Of a stretch of 5,444 nt of DNA, positions 5,305 to 5,444 are shown piece by piece (positions within the stretch are counted from its first letter, which is position 1; every line of letters begins with the position of its first letter). The notes under the pieces are model-generated. The model was not told the origin of the DNA, made no database searches, and worked only from the letters and a program-made list of their open reading frames with translations. The DNA is from an uncultured Clostridium sp. (GTDB taxonomy: Bacteria > Bacillota > Clostridia > Clostridiales > Clostridiaceae), in NCBI GenBank assembly GCA_934746785.1, contig CAKVFO010000191.1, forward strand, positions 1 through 5,444, written 5' to 3'. Made by a program: the position numbers and the translations under genes.

Positions 5305-5350
5305 AGGTAGACGTCCTTTAAAATTCATATTTAAACAAGGATGTTCACCT
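5305..5350 (+). other. Long imperfect stem-loop in the 3' region of the lipoprotein gene
   Basis: AGGT (5305-5308) pairs with ACCT (5347-5350). After an A-C mismatch, GACGTCCTT (5310-5318) pairs with AAGGATGTT (5337-5345) using two G-U wobbles. TAAA/TTTA (5319-5322 with 5330-5333) can continue the stem. The wobbles are allowed only in the plus-strand RNA. No T-run follows, so it is not a classic terminator. It may be a 3' UTR stability element or part of a small RNA. Confidence 0.45.
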
Positions 5351-5358
5351 TATGCAGC

Positions 5359-5389
5359 AAAAAAAATGGGGGTGTAAAAAAACTCCCCC
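5359..5389 (-). terminator. Intrinsic terminator for leftward transcription
   Basis: GGGGG (5368-5372) pairs with CCCCC (5385-5389), with inner GT/AC pairing. Read on the minus strand, the stem is followed by ATTTTTTTT (complement of 5359-5367), the expected U-tract. On the plus strand no U-tract follows. This implies a minus-strand gene beyond the right edge. Confidence 0.65.
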
Positions 5390-5394
5390 GAACT

Positions 5395-5431
5395 AAAAAT
5401 CGCTGTAGGCATTAAGCTTACAGCGATTTTT
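5395..5431. terminator. Bidirectional intrinsic terminator
   Basis: A 16-bp stem (AAAAATCGCTGTAGGC with GCTTACAGCGATTTTT, one G-U pair on the plus strand) closes an ATTAA loop. The A-run and T-run at the two ends give a U-tract on either strand. It would end the lipoprotein transcript on the plus strand. It also stands first of two tandem stops for leftward transcription. Confidence 0.85.
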
Positions 5432-5444
5432 GGTATAATTAATT

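Noticed and set aside
5431..5439. TGgTATAAT as an extended -10 promoter on the plus strand
   Set aside because: Its upstream region lies inside the terminator stem with no -35, and the nearby terminators suggest a convergent gene. It cannot be judged so near the edge.

Overview
The window is AT-rich DNA with strong AGGAGG-type ribosome sites, short operon spacings and lipoprotein signals of Gram-positive type. It looks like a low-GC Firmicute, most likely Clostridium or a close relative. That assignment rests on base composition and protein style only; no rRNA or tRNA is present.

Layout: (1) Positions 1-1050 carry the 3' part of a FAD/NAD(P)-dependent oxidoreductase that enters from the left edge. 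(2) Positions 1051-1432 lack an obvious gene. The first part (about 1058-1173) is less AT-rich and folds into nested stems. It resembles the decayed right end of an IS200/IS605-type element or another structured RNA. A possible 25-codon minus-strand ORF with a perfect Shine-Dalgarno overlaps it. A good sigma-A promoter (TTGCCG-17-TATAAT) sits at 1380-1408. (3) Positions 1445-4752 hold six tightly spaced plus-strand genes that read as one operon: a WXG100 protein, three more small helical proteins (95, 107 and 139 aa), a 237-aa lipoprotein, and a 390-aa alpha/beta-hydrolase of DUF2974/Mbeg1-like lipase type with a GHSKG nucleophile elbow. (4) Positions 4753-5256 hold a separately promoted 141-aa lipoprotein with seven consecutive heptads. 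A 13-bp palindrome at its predicted transcription start looks like an operator. (5) Positions 5257-5444 are intergenic, with three strong hairpins: one of unknown role, one leftward terminator and one bidirectional terminator.

The operon at 1445-4752 is the main interest. Its content (WXG100 protein, extra small helical partners, membrane-anchored lipoprotein, signal-less lipase) matches the logic of a type VIIb secretion effector module. The closest described analogue I know is the Staphylococcus aureus TslA lipase toxin, with its small TlaA partners and the lipoprotein immunity protein TilA. Here the lipase has no N-terminal LXG domain and only a short helical C-terminal extension, so it may be a variant targeting arrangement. 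No secretion machinery (EssB, EssC, EsaA) lies in the window, so export by T7SS is an inference from the cargo genes alone.
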